The translations under genes and the position numbers were made by a program. From Juglans regia (taxonomy: Eukaryota > Streptophyta > Magnoliopsida > Fagales > Juglandaceae): a DNA stretch of 64,000 bases. Shown here one piece after another: positions 44,206 through 54,781 of the stretch. Positions within the stretch are counted from its first letter, which is position 1, and each line of letters opens with the position of its first letter. The DNA is taken from positions 30,957,001-31,021,000 of the forward strand of contig NC_049907.1 in assembly GCF_001411555.2 (NCBI RefSeq). The letters are read 5' to 3'. The notes under the pieces are model-generated. The model saw only the letters and a program-made list of their open reading frames with translations. It did no database searches and was not told the DNA's origin.

Positions 44206-46197
44206 CTATAAAAATAAACACGTAATTTACATAAATTTCTAATTAAACAAGAGATTTTATTGGAAATCTAAACTATAAAAAATATCCTATATTTTCTAAA
44301 CCTAAAATCCTAATTAATCTAAACTGATAATCTTTATAACAAAAGATTTAAAACCCGGCCCGTAAATAAGAGTCCACGTAAAACTAAAATTAAAGCTCAA
44401 TATAAACTATTAGTTCAATACGTATGCTGTTTGAGGTATAACTAAGGGACAAAAATGTAATTAACACGAATCTACCCTTCTGAAATTGAAACCGACAGAC
44501 TTAAGAATTCAACTTGAAGACAGGTATCTTGAGGGGAAAACTAAGCCGTGCGACATCCTTACCAAGAGAGGAAACACGCGACGAAGCGGAGGCTGAGGAG
44601 AGGGTGGCGAGTGAGGCGGCAAAGCTGTGAGGGAGAGAGAGAGAGACGAAAAGTGAGAGAGAGTTTACGGGATGAGAGAAAAAGAGTTCTGCCAAACCGA
44701 AAAACAACCGAGAGAAAGAGGTGAACGACGACGGTCGTGGCTTACCGGGACGGAGTGGGTGCCACTGGGTTGCAGGTCGGCGGTTTCTGTGCCGTCGGAG
44801 AGGGGGTTCGGCGCCTCTAGAGGTGGCTACCGTGGAGAAGGCGACTGCATGCTCTGTTTCGGACGTGCAAAAACAGTGGTGCGGCCGGGGCTGCTACGGC
44901 GTGCTTGGCGGCTGAGGGTGGTCCGATGTATTCTATGGTGGTCAGTGGTGGCGTCGGCGTGTTCTGTGGTTTGAGGGTGGCTGGGCTGTGGCTCACGGTC
45001 GGAGAGTTCAGTGCTCTGTTTTTGAGGGCTAAAACAGAGGCGTCGTAAGTGGTTGCCGTGCGTGTGCAGTGGCGCAAGTGAAGGCTTGGCTGCGCGACGA
45101 TGGTGGAGGGCAGCGACGAGGGCTTAATGTCTGGGTGTGCGCGAGGATAACGTGAGTTTGCTGTGTGTGAAGAAATCGACACAGACCAACTCGGCAAGTG
45201 AGGTTATTTCTATGGTTTACGGTGATCGACACGGAGAAGGTCTTGGGTGCAACTGGCCAGTGTGTGGAAGAATTGTGGGGAGAAGGTCTGTGAAAGGTGC
45301 TCTGTGTGCGTGAGTGTATAAATAAATACAGTGTCGTGCAAGCGAAGGAAAAGAATGGAGCCGTGCATGCGTACGTTTGATGCGTGAGAGGAGGATTTAC
45401 GGTGGAGAACTTGCGGCTTGCCATGCGTATGAATATATATATCAGAACCTAGAAGAAAACCCTAGAAAAAAAAAAAGAGACGTGCATGAGTATGTGCATG
45501 TGAGGTGAGTGGATAGATTACGCGTTTGAAATTCAAAGAAGAGAAAAAATAAAAAAAATCCGGTAGAAGGAGTTTGACTAAGAAGAGGAAAATAAGAATA
45601 GAAATAATGTGTGGATTCTAACACACACGTGCTTGGAGGAAAATAATAATAATAATAATAATAAAGCCTTAATAAAATTATTCAAATTTTATCCCTAAAA
45701 AAATATAGAATCGGGTCGTTACACCTTGTATTTTGGCCAATGGCTTATTTGGAAAGTTACTTTTTAGAAACTAGGGTTTAATGAGGTACTGTAGCCGCGG
45801 TACTGTAGCTGCGGCACTATTCATCCAGGGGTAGTTTTGGAAGAAATGGCTTTATTTTGGCTAGGGTTTTAATTAGGTTTAGGTTTAAATACTCTTTGTA
45901 GCCTCATTTTAAAAAGTTTATGAAATTTGATGAATTTATTTATTGTGAGTTGAGTTTTACTCCTCTTGTTCTTGATTGAACTTTTGAACTTATCAAAGGT
46001 AAATCACAACCTTTGTGGCGTTCCTCCTTGTAATCTGGGTTCTTCAACGAGTCTAGATTTTAATATAATCTAGGTTCTTGAAACGAGTTCTCATTGGATT
46101 TAGATTCTCCATCCATTGACTTGATTTTGGCTTTTTTGGAAAGTTTTCAAATTGATTGTGGGTTCAAGGGATTCCATTCCCGCGGGTTCATATAATT

Positions 46198-46210
46198 TGG
46201 TATTCAGAGC
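46198..46210 (+). promoter_or_regulatory. Primer-binding site of E1
   Basis: TGGTATTCAGAGC, two bases after the LTR end. It equals the initiator tRNA-Met type with one inserted T. The same variant occurs in E2 (55607-55619). Confidence 0.8.
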
Positions 46211-46895
46211 AAGGTTTCCAATCAGGTCTGATTCTATCTTTTAATTCTTGCATCCTTAATTTTAATTCTAGGGCTTCATTATTCTAGTGTTGCCAAAAAA
46301 AAAAACAAAAAGTAGGCTGCCAAAATTCTTAGAGTTTTTGGTTTGGTTGAAATTTGCATCACCTAGGGTTTCAAAATTCTAGGGTTTCAAAATTCTAGGG
46401 TTTCTAACATCTCTAAGTTTGTCAATTGCTTGGAATGCCGTTTCATTGATTCTCTTCTACTTCATTGTCAATGCTTGTGTGTGTTTGAATTCAATTGCTT
46501 GATTTTCACATTTGAATATTGTTGTTTGTGATTCAATTGTTGAAAAGAAAGGAAAGGAAAAGAAAAGAAAAATCGAAAAAAAAAAGAAAAGGAAGAAGAA
46601 AAGAAAAGGTAACATATTCAAAAGTTACTATATTGTTACAACGAAGAGAAAGAAATATATTTGTTGATTGAGCTTTATCATCAAAGAGGCTGAATACATC
46701 TTTCTAGTTGGTATCTCATTTTATAATTACTCTTTCCCTCGTATAAATTCCTTGAGTCTCGAGTCACTTTATTCTTTCATTGTTTCTTGTTCTTGTTTCT
46801 TGGATCTATATTACAAGGTTGTATTTTCTTGATTTAGTTCAACTAGTTCTTAAAAAACTTGAGCGGGAAAACTATTGAGGTAAAAGGCAATAGAG
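46211..46895 (+). other. 5' leader of E1, broken by the E2 insertion
   Basis: Non-coding leader with a purine run of GAAAAGAAAGG-type words at about 46545-46605. It is the inverted counterpart of 54925-55605 in E2. It stops abruptly at GCAATAGAG (46895) where E2 begins. Gag coding has not yet started. Confidence 0.75.
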
Positions 46896-47628
46896 TGTAT
46901 GAACCCACGGGAATGAAATCCCTTGAACCCACAATCAATTTGAAAACTCCCCAAGAAAGCTAAAATCAAGTTAATGGATGGAGAACTTAGACCCGATAAG
47001 AACTCGTTTCAAGAACCTAGATTATATTAAAATCTAGACCCGTTGAAGAACACGTCTCAAGAACCTAGATTACAAAGGAGGAACGCCAAAGGTTGTGATT
47101 TACCTTTGATAAATTCAAAAGTTCAATTAAGAACAAGAGGAGTAAAACTCAACTCACAATGAATAAATTCATCAAATTTCATAAACTTCTTAATATGAGA
47201 CAACAAAGTGTATTTAAACTAAAACATAATTAAAACCCTAGCCAAAATAATGCCCCATCTTCCAAAAATACCCCTAAGTGAACAGTGCTGCGGCTACTGT
47301 ACGTCGCTACAGTAACTCGACTACAGTAACCCTAACCCTAGTTGAATAAAATAATAATTTTTCCAACATGCACTTGCATAGGCCCCCTTAAGTGCTTCCC
47401 ATAATAAACTCAATTATTCTAAACTAATAAAATAAGTTCTTTAAATGAATTAAATAAGTTGAAAGCCTTCAAGTGCCCAAAGCCTTTAAGTCATGTTATT
47501 GCCATTTCTATAGCTTATCAAATTAATCAAAGCTGAATCTTCATCATTTAAGCCCTTGAACTTGTATTTGGCCCATTTGGAACTTGCAACATATATCTTT
47601 AAGACTAGGCCCACCTTGGTTCCCATCA
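46896..47628 (-). repeat. 3' LTR of E2, 733 bp
   Basis: In element orientation it runs TGATGGGAACC at 47628 to GTTCATACA at 46896, adjacent to the polypurine tract on the inside. The same text occurs as the truncated 5' LTR at 55622-55959 and in plus orientation in E1. It contains TACTGTAG repeats near 47290-47330. Confidence 0.85.
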
Positions 47629-48206
47629 TTTCCCCCTCTCCTCAAAAGGATTCGACCTCGAATCTCCACCTGGATCAAAGGGAAAAATGTTAGTAACATT
47701 ATCATTAATTTCATGTGCATTATCATTAATTTGTTCAAAAATTTGAAAAAATCCATCGAAGCTACTCCTATTGTTAACAGATAAAGGCATTAAATCTAAA
47801 AGAGTAAATGGATTAAGTCTATAAACAATTTCAAAAGGAGAATATAAAGTGGTAGTATGCATGGTTCTATTATATGCAAACTCTATAAATCCATCCATAA
47901 CCACAAAAATAGAATCTCTACTCCTTTCTTTCCTAGGCAACCCCAAAATAAAATCCATAGATATGTCTACACATGACTCACTAGAAATAGGTAAGGGTGT
48001 ATACAACCCATGTGGCAAAAGCTTAAATTTGGCCTTTCTGCATGTAATGCATCTGCCACAAATGCGATTGACATATTTCTTCATCTTAGACCAACATAAA
48101 TGTTCATGCAAAGTATCTAAAGTTTTCTTGACACCAGAATGACTACTCCAATTATATGCAAACTCAATGAAACGCAAATGATACTCCCATAAACTTTTAT
48201 GCAATA
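47626..48206 (-). pseudogene. E2 integrase, internally deleted
   Basis: Right to left: KKTLDTLHEHLCWSKMKK, CGRCITCRKAKFKLLPHGLY (zinc Cys pair) and first Asp in VDISMDFILGLPRKE. FVVMDG is then joined directly to FIEFAYNRTMHTTT. About 100 residues containing the second Asp and the Glu are gone. A further jump from SSFDG to FFQIFEQIND removes most of the C-terminal domain. The end NPFEERG runs to the polypurine tract. Integration would need enzyme from another element. Confidence 0.85.
47629..47643 (-). promoter_or_regulatory. Polypurine tract of E2
   Basis: GAGGAGAGGGGGAAA on the minus strand abuts the 3' LTR start TGATGGG. It lies within the last codons of the Pol remnant (RSNPFEERG). Confidence 0.8.
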
Positions 48207-50687
48207 TGTAACAGCCCGCTAGAAATTCATTGGCGGAATTTCTTTTGACTTTAGGACTCTCGTGAAAACCCCATAAGTTTTTACGAATCGACCTATTGCA
48301 TAGGTTTTAGTCTGTCAACATAGTCAGTGTTATCACTCACTATGCTGCTAGAAATATGAGTTTTATTTATTTGAGGTGGTTAGAAGTGTCAGAATGTATT
48401 ATGGTCTACGCCATTAGACTCGGTGGATTATTTAGGATTTTATGGCACAATAGCCTATTTTCATAATTCCGGACGAAACGTCTGTTGAGAATTGTGAAAT
48501 TATTTTTAGGGGCACATCGAGGTTGAATTTCGGTATAATATTTTCACTGTAGGTTAATATGAATATTTAGGAATTTTTAGTGTTAAGTTTATGATTCACT
48601 TTTTCGAAGTGAATAGTAACCTCGGTAAGCGCACCTATTGCAGTGTTTCGAAATCACAGTGTGGAATGTCCAAATTGGATTAGAGAAGTTTTATTTGGAC
48701 ACTTGGCAAGATCTTAGCCACACTTAGTGAATAATATTAGACACTTGGCACCATGAGGGATGTTTGTTGGATTTGAAGGAATCAAGGTGTGAGATTATGC
48801 CACTTAAGCAAAACGTTGTTTCATCTGCTCAACCAAATTGTGCCAGACCAAAGAGGTTTTCAATCCTAGTGAAACCCTAAATGGTGGGAATCCAATTGAA
48901 AGCCTAAAAGCTTTGTTGAAATCAAAACCCTAAACGGTTTCCCCAAAACCCTAAAGTTGGCCTCTAAACCCTTTCTAATCCGATTTCTAGTATTGTGTTT
49001 AATCACTTGATTAAATCACTTCCACATGCTATTAATCCTTCAAATTTGTGTTAGAACATCATTATCCAACCTTGTTAACCTTGAAAAATTGATTGGACCA
49101 AGTGATATTGGATTTGGGCTTGATAGCAACCCAAACCCTCTTTAAACCCCAAATTTTAGGCCCATTCGGTTTAGGCCCTTTAAGGCCCACGAATTTGGTC
49201 ACCATAGGATTGCTTCATGGCTAAGTTTTGTACCCCCACTTGGCTGGCCAGATCTGTACAAGAAGGTCCTAGAAGGTTCTAGAAAGACAAAGCAAAAGGG
49301 CCACCTCACTCTTTCACTCTCACACTCCACCTTGAGAAAAGATCTTGGTCTGATTTTTATGAGAAGAAAAGGCCAACACTCAACCATTCCTTCAGTCCTA
49401 TCACTTTACATAGCTTGTGTAAGAAGCTCTTCAGTCCACTTCCCACGAAAAAGCAACTCTCCTTTACACTTTTCCTTCATAGAACACAAAAGACACTCTC
49501 GGACAGTTTTTCGTACCTCTTTTGAATGCCTGTTTCGAAGCTTTTGTATGTGTTTCCTCGCAACGTTTCCTTCATGAAAGTTGTTTCTTTTGGAGTCTAG
49601 TTTACGTGGATATCTTATTTGTTCCATTTGGAGATCTTTTGATTGGTAAAAAGTTGTTTAGACCCCAGAAAGGTCATTCTGGGCGATAAACTGGAGAGTG
49701 TGTTATATTTTGGAGTTTTTGACCAAGCTAATGAATAGATCTTGGTCCGAAATTTTTATGGAGTACTGTTAACATGTGTATATGATTATTGGTTGAGGAT
49801 TTGTTGCATGATTAAAAGTTTTGGTGAAATATTTTCTTAGGTCTAGAAACTTAGAAACTGGAAGAGGAAAAACAGTTTCTGTTTTGAGAAAGTTTAAATC
49901 TTTTATGGTTTAATCTTATTCCAATGGCTTTGATATTTTTATTGGAAGATCCTAAGCATCTTATATACATGTTAGAATGTTATTTTGAAGATATTTGATG
50001 TTAGTTTCGAACATATGAAATTTTATGGAAGGAGATATTCGGTTAGGCCAAAGTGATGATGTTCTTGGCTAAATTTATGTTTTGGTTGATGTTTACCCAT
50101 GTGATCTTGAGTTTGAAGCTTGGATCTGTTTTAGGACACCTTTTTGAACCATGTGATGTTTTGGTTTGAAGATCACTTCTTTATAAGTCATGGATCAAGA
50201 GGTTGATCAAAACAAGTTAGAAACAAAATTCTGTTTTGAACTTAGAAGAGAAACCAAAAAGTTCAAGTATGGTTTTAGTGATTTTGATGACTTTTGTTCA
50301 TGATTCAAAACATGATTATTCTTAAGAATATGTTATGAGTGTAGTAGAAGAAAAATTTTGGTTTAATCATGAGTTTTGAGATTTGAAAGAATTACAACAA
50401 AAAGCAAAGGAAATAGCCTTTGTAAGTTTCGGCCATATAGAGTTTTGATGGTTGTGTTTAGTTTTAAATTTTTATGAATTGATATTTGAGTTTAGGACAA
50501 AATTTACATAAGGTATGTAAATTTTGGTGATTTTTGAAGTTATGATGCAAAATCCTTAAGTTAGGGGTAAAATGGTCATTTTCCCACATGTAGAGGGTAA
50601 AATGGTAATTTTACTCTAAGTTGATATTTTTCCATATTCCTAATTGTTAGTGATTAAGTTCTAATTTTTAGAAATCACTACTTTCAG

Positions 50688-50734
50688 TTTCCCGTGATCG
50701 CACTTGAGTTTTGTCTCGAAGCACGAAGATCGAG
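50688..50734 (+). other. Micro-exon-like unit in LTR copy 1, 47 nt
   Basis: ACTACTTTCAG precedes the unit and GATCGAG|GTAAGT ends it. The text differs from the Tekay group units, but the order and size agree. The sister LTR has the matching unit at 60833-60877. Confidence 0.5.
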
Positions 50735-51237
50735 GTAAGTTAGCTTTTAACTTACTATCAATTTAATGTGTATGTGTGATAAGTAAGGGAACTAAATTGT
50801 ATGTATGCATGTTATCATATGTGCCATGCCAAGTCATTACATATTTATCTGTTACACAGAATTTATTCTGTCATGAATTATTCATCTGTTACACAAGATA
50901 TTCTGTCACGTATTGCTATACATGCTATACATTGCAAGTATGTCATGTTAAGTTAAGTATGCCATCTGTTACATGTATTTCTTGTCATGTAATATTCATT
51001 GTCACATGTTACGCCACGTTAAGAAATGTTGTCTGTTATATGGTATGCCATGTTACGAAATGTTGCATGTTACATGTATGACATGTTATGAAATGTTCTC
51101 TGTTACATTTATGTCTCGAAGTATGTCATGTCTGTCGTCCTACGTTCATGTCACGTTATGTTACGTCAAGATTTCTGTCTTTTATGTCACGTTCATGTTA
51201 CGTCACGTTACGAAATGTCATGTCTGCCAGTTAAGTC

Positions 51238-51680
51238 ATTCATGTCAATCACGACCCTAAGCGCTAGGATGGGGTAATATCCTAGTGGAACTCCTTTGTT
51301 CACGCTGGAGTGTCTAAATAGGTGTGAAATTCCCTGGGTTGACGAAGTACAGTCAACAGGTTGCGAATGGGGCCTAATTAGCTGGTCACCGGAGCGCGCC
51401 AGGCACTAACGCCGATGGTGCCACACATTATGTTATGTGTGTCCACAGCAAGTGTGGCACAAACAGATAAGTCATGGGGCCACAACAACTGTGGAGCATG
51501 AAGTATGGGGCCACAACAACTGTGGAGCATACACTACGTGAGACACAGCAATTGTGACACGTAGAATACGTGGGGCCACAACAACTGTGGAGTACGTATT
51601 AACGCACTCACAGCTGGTATAGACACCTGTGATGTGATGCGGTAATCGGCAGGGACACACGGCTCAAGGGGACCTGTGTA
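51238..51680 (+). repeat. Conserved hairpin-rich block of the LTR
   Basis: Contains CTAGGAT pairing with ATCCTAG, GTTGAC pairing with GTCAAC, and five small hairpins of type CCACA-5 nt-TGTGG between 51443 and 51590. The first 126 bp (51238-51363) are identical to 61365-61490, although flanking parts of the two LTRs are clearly diverged. A related form occurs at about 41195-41270 in another LTR family. Confidence 0.7.
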
Positions 51681-52186
51681 GCACCCATATGGTCACGTTA
51701 ATGATTAAGTTTATTGAATAAGATTCCAAGTTCAAGTCATGTTTCACGTTATGTTACGTTCAAGTTTACGTTCACGCAATCATGGTAATCCCATGAGACA
51801 AGAATATGTTTCAAGTTCATGTTATGTTATATTCACGTTCACGTTATGTTCCAAGTTCATGTTATGTTATGTTCACGTTTACGTTATGTTCTAAGTTCAC
51901 ATTTATGTTATGTCATGCTCAAGTTCAAGTTCAAATTATGCATGTTCAAGTTCATGCTATGTTTCAAGTCCATGTTATGTTCCAAGTTCACGTCATGCTA
52001 TGTTTCAAGTCCATGTTATGTTTCAAGTCACGTTCATGCTAAGCTTCAGTTTTAGTTTAAATTATGCCAGTTATGTTATGTTGTATGTCAAGTTATGCTA
52101 TGATTACTTAAGATTTGATTATGCATTCATGCTTTTACTGCCATGCATGCATCATTAACCTGTGTGGAAGTTTCTTGTTAACTTGC

Positions 52187-52246
52187 TGAGATTTGTAATC
52201 AAATCTCACTGTGGTAGTCCCAACTACCATTCCCCCCGAATGGTAG
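52187..52246 (+). other. Tandem hairpins of LTR copy 1
   Basis: Stem TGAGATTTG with CAAATCTCA (loop TAAT, 52187-52208). Then stem CTACCATTC with GAATGGTAG (loop CCCCC, 52224-52246). TGGTAGT just before can pair with ACTACCA instead, giving two exclusive folds. The acceptor-like TTACAG ends at 52258. Confidence 0.7.
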
Positions 52247-52662
52247 ATTTTGTTACAGGATCTGAAGGAGAATCGAGAATCGACCATCTGGAAACGATCG
52301 ATTAAGCGATGGTGCGACGTAGATGGTAGTACAGTAGTTACCTCAAGTTACTACTTGTATTTGTGGAGTTCAATCTCCAGCACTCTTTTGATCACAACCA
52401 TATGCACTATTATTGTGATCTCAGTTGTTTAGTACATCATTATGAATGAAGTATGTTTTAAGTATTTGGGATATTTCGGTTTGGTGCATAGTATTGCTAA
52501 AAAGAAAAAAAAAAATTATCCGCTGCGAATATTGCATAATTCTAGATGCATATTAGGAATATTGCATCTTATATGTCATGAACGGGGGCAGGTAACCTTG
52601 TGTTGCATGTCTCGACGCTTCAAATGTCCGTCCGATCCCAAGCGGAATTTGGGGGCGTCACA

Positions 52663-53379
52663 CAATAAGTCAATGTATGGCAAATGATACTCCCACAAAC
52701 GTTCCTAAAACACACCTAATGCTTTTTTTACACCAAAATGACCACTCCAATTATATGAAAACTCAATGAATGGCAATCAATACTCCCACAAACGTTCATG
52801 CAACATGTTAATGAATGACAAATGATACTTCCACAAACGTTCATGTAACACTTCAATGAAAGGCAAATGATACTCCCACAAACGTTCATGCAACACATCA
52901 ATGAATGAAAAATGATACTTCTACAAACGTCCATGCAACACGTCATTGAATGGCAAATGATATTCCCAAAAACGTTCATGCAACACAACAAAAGTCTTCC
53001 TTATACCAAGGTTACCCAACAAACCACCATGTCCATCACACACAAACAACTTACGCATAAAACTAGTATGCACACAAAATCTATTATTTCTAAACAAGTA
53101 CCAATCTAGTTTATAGAACTTACCAAATGATGTTTTCTCACATGTTCCATACACACTAGCAAAGTCATCATCATTAGTATGCAATTCCTTATCATATTCA
53201 AGTCTCAACAATTTTACATCTAAAATGAAGACAAGGACATACCTTCTTGCTAAAGCATCAACCACAAAATTTTCCATACCTTGTGTGTATTTGAATACAT
53301 GAGGAAAAGTCTCAATACAATCCTCCCACTTAGCATGCATTCTAGTCAACAACTTACATTGTCCCCTTAAGTGTGTCAA
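52663..53379 (-). pseudogene. E2 RNase H end and integrase N-part
   Basis: Right to left: a TGA, then LTHLRGQCKLLTRMHAKW and FKYTQGMENFVVDALARRY, the last part of RNase H (the usual VADALSRR motif). KELHTNDDDFASVYGTCEK and FYKLDWYLFRNNRFCVHTSF follow, the linker to integrase. The zinc region that should follow is replaced by five 45-bp repeats (52764-52988) and the inserted solo LTR, and continues at 48206. Upstream it is joined directly to the pre-RT region, so the polymerase is missing. Confidence 0.82.
52764..52988 (-). repeat. Five 45-bp tandem repeats in pol
   Basis: Units start at 52764, 52809, 52854, 52899 and 52944, each about 80-90% alike. They share the words CAAATGATACTCCCACAAACG and TTCATGCAACA split between them. 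The unit is a multiple of three, so the pol frame repeats 15 residues of the type LHERLWEYHL. A larger duplicate of the adjoining text stands at 48125-48200. Confidence 0.85.
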
Positions 53380-54480
53380 TCACTCATGTTCTTCAAAGAA
53401 AAGTCGGGTAGGAATTGTCGCACCTAGCACAAAATCAATGTAGTGCTCTATCTCCCTAATAGGTGGCAATCCACTAAACATACTACTAGGAATCATGACC
53501 TTATATCCCTGCAACAAAGAGACAACAATACTAGGCAAACATACGTCAAGTTCGTTAGTATTAAGACTCACCTTAGCATAAAAACACACTTTTCTCTTTG
53601 TTTTTCTCTCACTTTCTTCACTCTCTCTTTTCTTTCCACTCTCTTTTTCTTTTTCACTCTCTTTTTTCCTTTCACACTCTTTTTCCTTTTCACTCTCTTT
53701 TTTTCTGTCACTCTTTTTTTCTTCATCGTTTTTTGTACTCTTGACCTTACAATTATTTTTCAGCTCATTCTCTCTTTTTCTTGTGGTCTTAGTCTCACCC
53801 TCTTCTTTTTTCTCTCTCTTTTTTCTCTCTTTCTCCATTTCGGTCTCACTATTTCTTTTCTTCTCAATCTCACCTTCACTCTTGCTTTTCAGCTCAATCT
53901 CACTTTCACTCTCACCTTCACTCTTGCCTTTCAGCTCATTCTCACTTTCACTTTTGCTTTTTTGCTCAATGTCCTTTTCACTTTTTCTTTTTTGATCACT
54001 CTCACTTTTACTCTTTCTTTTTTTATCACTCTCATTTTCCCTCTTTATTTTTTGAGCAACCTCATTTTTCAGCTTCAATTGGTCCCGATGGACCTGTGTT
54101 GGAGTTAAGGGAGCAAGTTTGATTGTTTTTCCATCCTTTTCAAAACTGTACATGTTCATTAACCCATCATGGATAACCTTCCTATCATACTGCCATGGCT
54201 TCCCCAACAAAATATGACCAGCATGCATTGGCACTACATCACAAAGGACCATATCCTTGTATTTCCCAATTGAAAAAGAAACTAGCACTTGCTTATTTAC
54301 CCTAACCTCCCCACAATTACTCAACCACTGCAACATGTATGGTCTAGGATGTTTCAAGGTATGTAAATTCAATTTCTCAACTAAAGTAGTGCTAGCCAAA
54401 TTAATACAACTCCTCAAATCAATGACCATACTACATACCTTGTTGTTGATGCGGCATCTAGTATGAAAAAATATTTTCAC
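53380..54480 (-). pseudogene. E2 protease, Lys/Glu/Ser linker and pre-RT region
   Basis: The start HTRCRINNKVCSMVIDLRSC is the usual protease region of this lineage, but the active site (normally DGGS) reads DLRS. Conserved DVVPMHAGHILLGKPWQYDR and LAPLTPTQV follow. Residues about 135-290 are a run of KKRKSKSES/KESEKEKE-type repeats. The end LPSIVVSLLQGYKVMIPSS, GLPPIREIEHYIDFV, PTRLFFEEHE is the lead-in to RT. It stops there at TGA and RT is absent. The antisense hydrophobic ORFs at this place are artefacts of the charged repeats. Confidence 0.85.
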
Positions 54481-54772
54481 TCTGCTGCTCTATATCATTC
54501 ATCTTAATTTGTGTATTGAGTGCACGCCTGGCAACAAGAGACTCACCATACTCTTCTTTCTCATACCCATTCTCAATACTAAACTCAGGTCTCCTCCTAT
54601 CTCTCTCATCATGCAGATTTCTAATTACTGCTTCTTGATTATCCATACTATTCCTCACTTCACCCACCAATAAGTTCAACTGCTCAAACTGATGTTGCAT
54701 GGCTTGCAACACAAAAGATGAGTTCTCTGCCAGCCCCTTGGGTGAAAAGTCACTCTTATGAGACATCATAAT
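54458..54772 (-). pseudogene. E2 Gag N-terminal part
   Basis: MSHKSDFSPKGLAENSSF starts near 54772. The residues EQLNLLVGEVRNSMDNQEAV are typical of the Gag N-terminus of these chromoviruses. After DERDRRR it passes directly to ESLVARRALNTQIK, normally found after the zinc knuckle. Capsid and nucleocapsid are therefore deleted. One base shift joins it to the protease segment. E1 keeps the capsid instead, so the two copies differ in what they lost. Confidence 0.75.
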
Positions 54773-54781
54773 GTGCTGCAA

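Larger units (their letters stand above)
43007..45723 (-). mobile_element. Solo LTR in the E1 LTR, 2717 bp
   Basis: TGTAACACCCC at 43007 and GTCGTTACA ending at 45723, flanked by CCTTG (43002-43006, 45724-45728). Orientation is minus, judged from the donor, micro-exon, donor, hairpin and acceptor order shared with the Tekay-like LTR: GTAAGG at 44562, micro-exon 44164-44205, GTAAGT at 44163, hairpin 43367-43381, CAG at 43332-43334. Upstream text on the minus strand is CT-rich like a plant leader. No gag or pol. The Ser/Thr- and Gly-rich ORFs at 44670-45424 are not credible genes. Confidence 0.9.
42766..46195 (+). repeat. 5' LTR of element E1, interrupted by a solo LTR
   Basis: Pieces 42766-43006 and 45729-46195 together make about 708 bp (TSD copy counted once), close to the 733-bp LTR of E2. 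The first piece encodes in plus frames a broken Pol C-terminus of the type RSRAKEIKEAM, LVQSTWDES, IFKIGLKEGDP. The second piece carries the paired words GGTACTGTAGC and the TTTAAATAC TATA-like box shared with E2, and ends TTCATATAA next to the primer-binding site. The duplication predicted from the left side is TGAGA (42761-42765). Confidence 0.72.
48207..52662 (+). mobile_element. Large solo LTR (copy 1), 4456 bp, inserted in E2 integrase
   Basis: TGTAACAGCCCGC at 48207 and GGGCGTCACA ending at 52662, with duplication CAATA (48202-48206, 52663-52667). It shares nearly all of its length after the first 330 bp with 58491-62791. Internal marks are: micro-exon 50688-50734, donor GTAAGT at 50735, degenerate GTTATGTTCA repeats (about 50780-51235 and 51720-52100), a hairpin-rich conserved block (51238-51680), tandem hairpins (52187-52246), and CAG acceptor at 52256-52258. 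No retroviral gene. The reading order gives plus orientation. Confidence 0.9.

Noticed and set aside
44672..45424. Several overlapping ORFs in a GC-richer zone
   Set aside because: They lie in the leader part of a solo LTR, overlap on both strands and show no domain.
50776..52158. Cys/Tyr/Val-rich and Phe/Ser/Lys-rich ORFs
   Set aside because: Made by the degenerate GTTATGTTCACG repeat of the LTR; the same occurs at 60944-62248.
52764..52988. CRISPR-like array of regularly spaced repeats
   Set aside because: Units are contiguous 45-bp tandem repeats without unique spacers, inside a retrotransposon gene of a plant.
53443..54108. Hydrophobic Phe/Leu/Ser-rich 221-codon ORF on the plus strand, like a membrane protein
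   Set aside because: It is the exact antisense of the Lys/Glu/Ser linker of E2; composition alone explains it.
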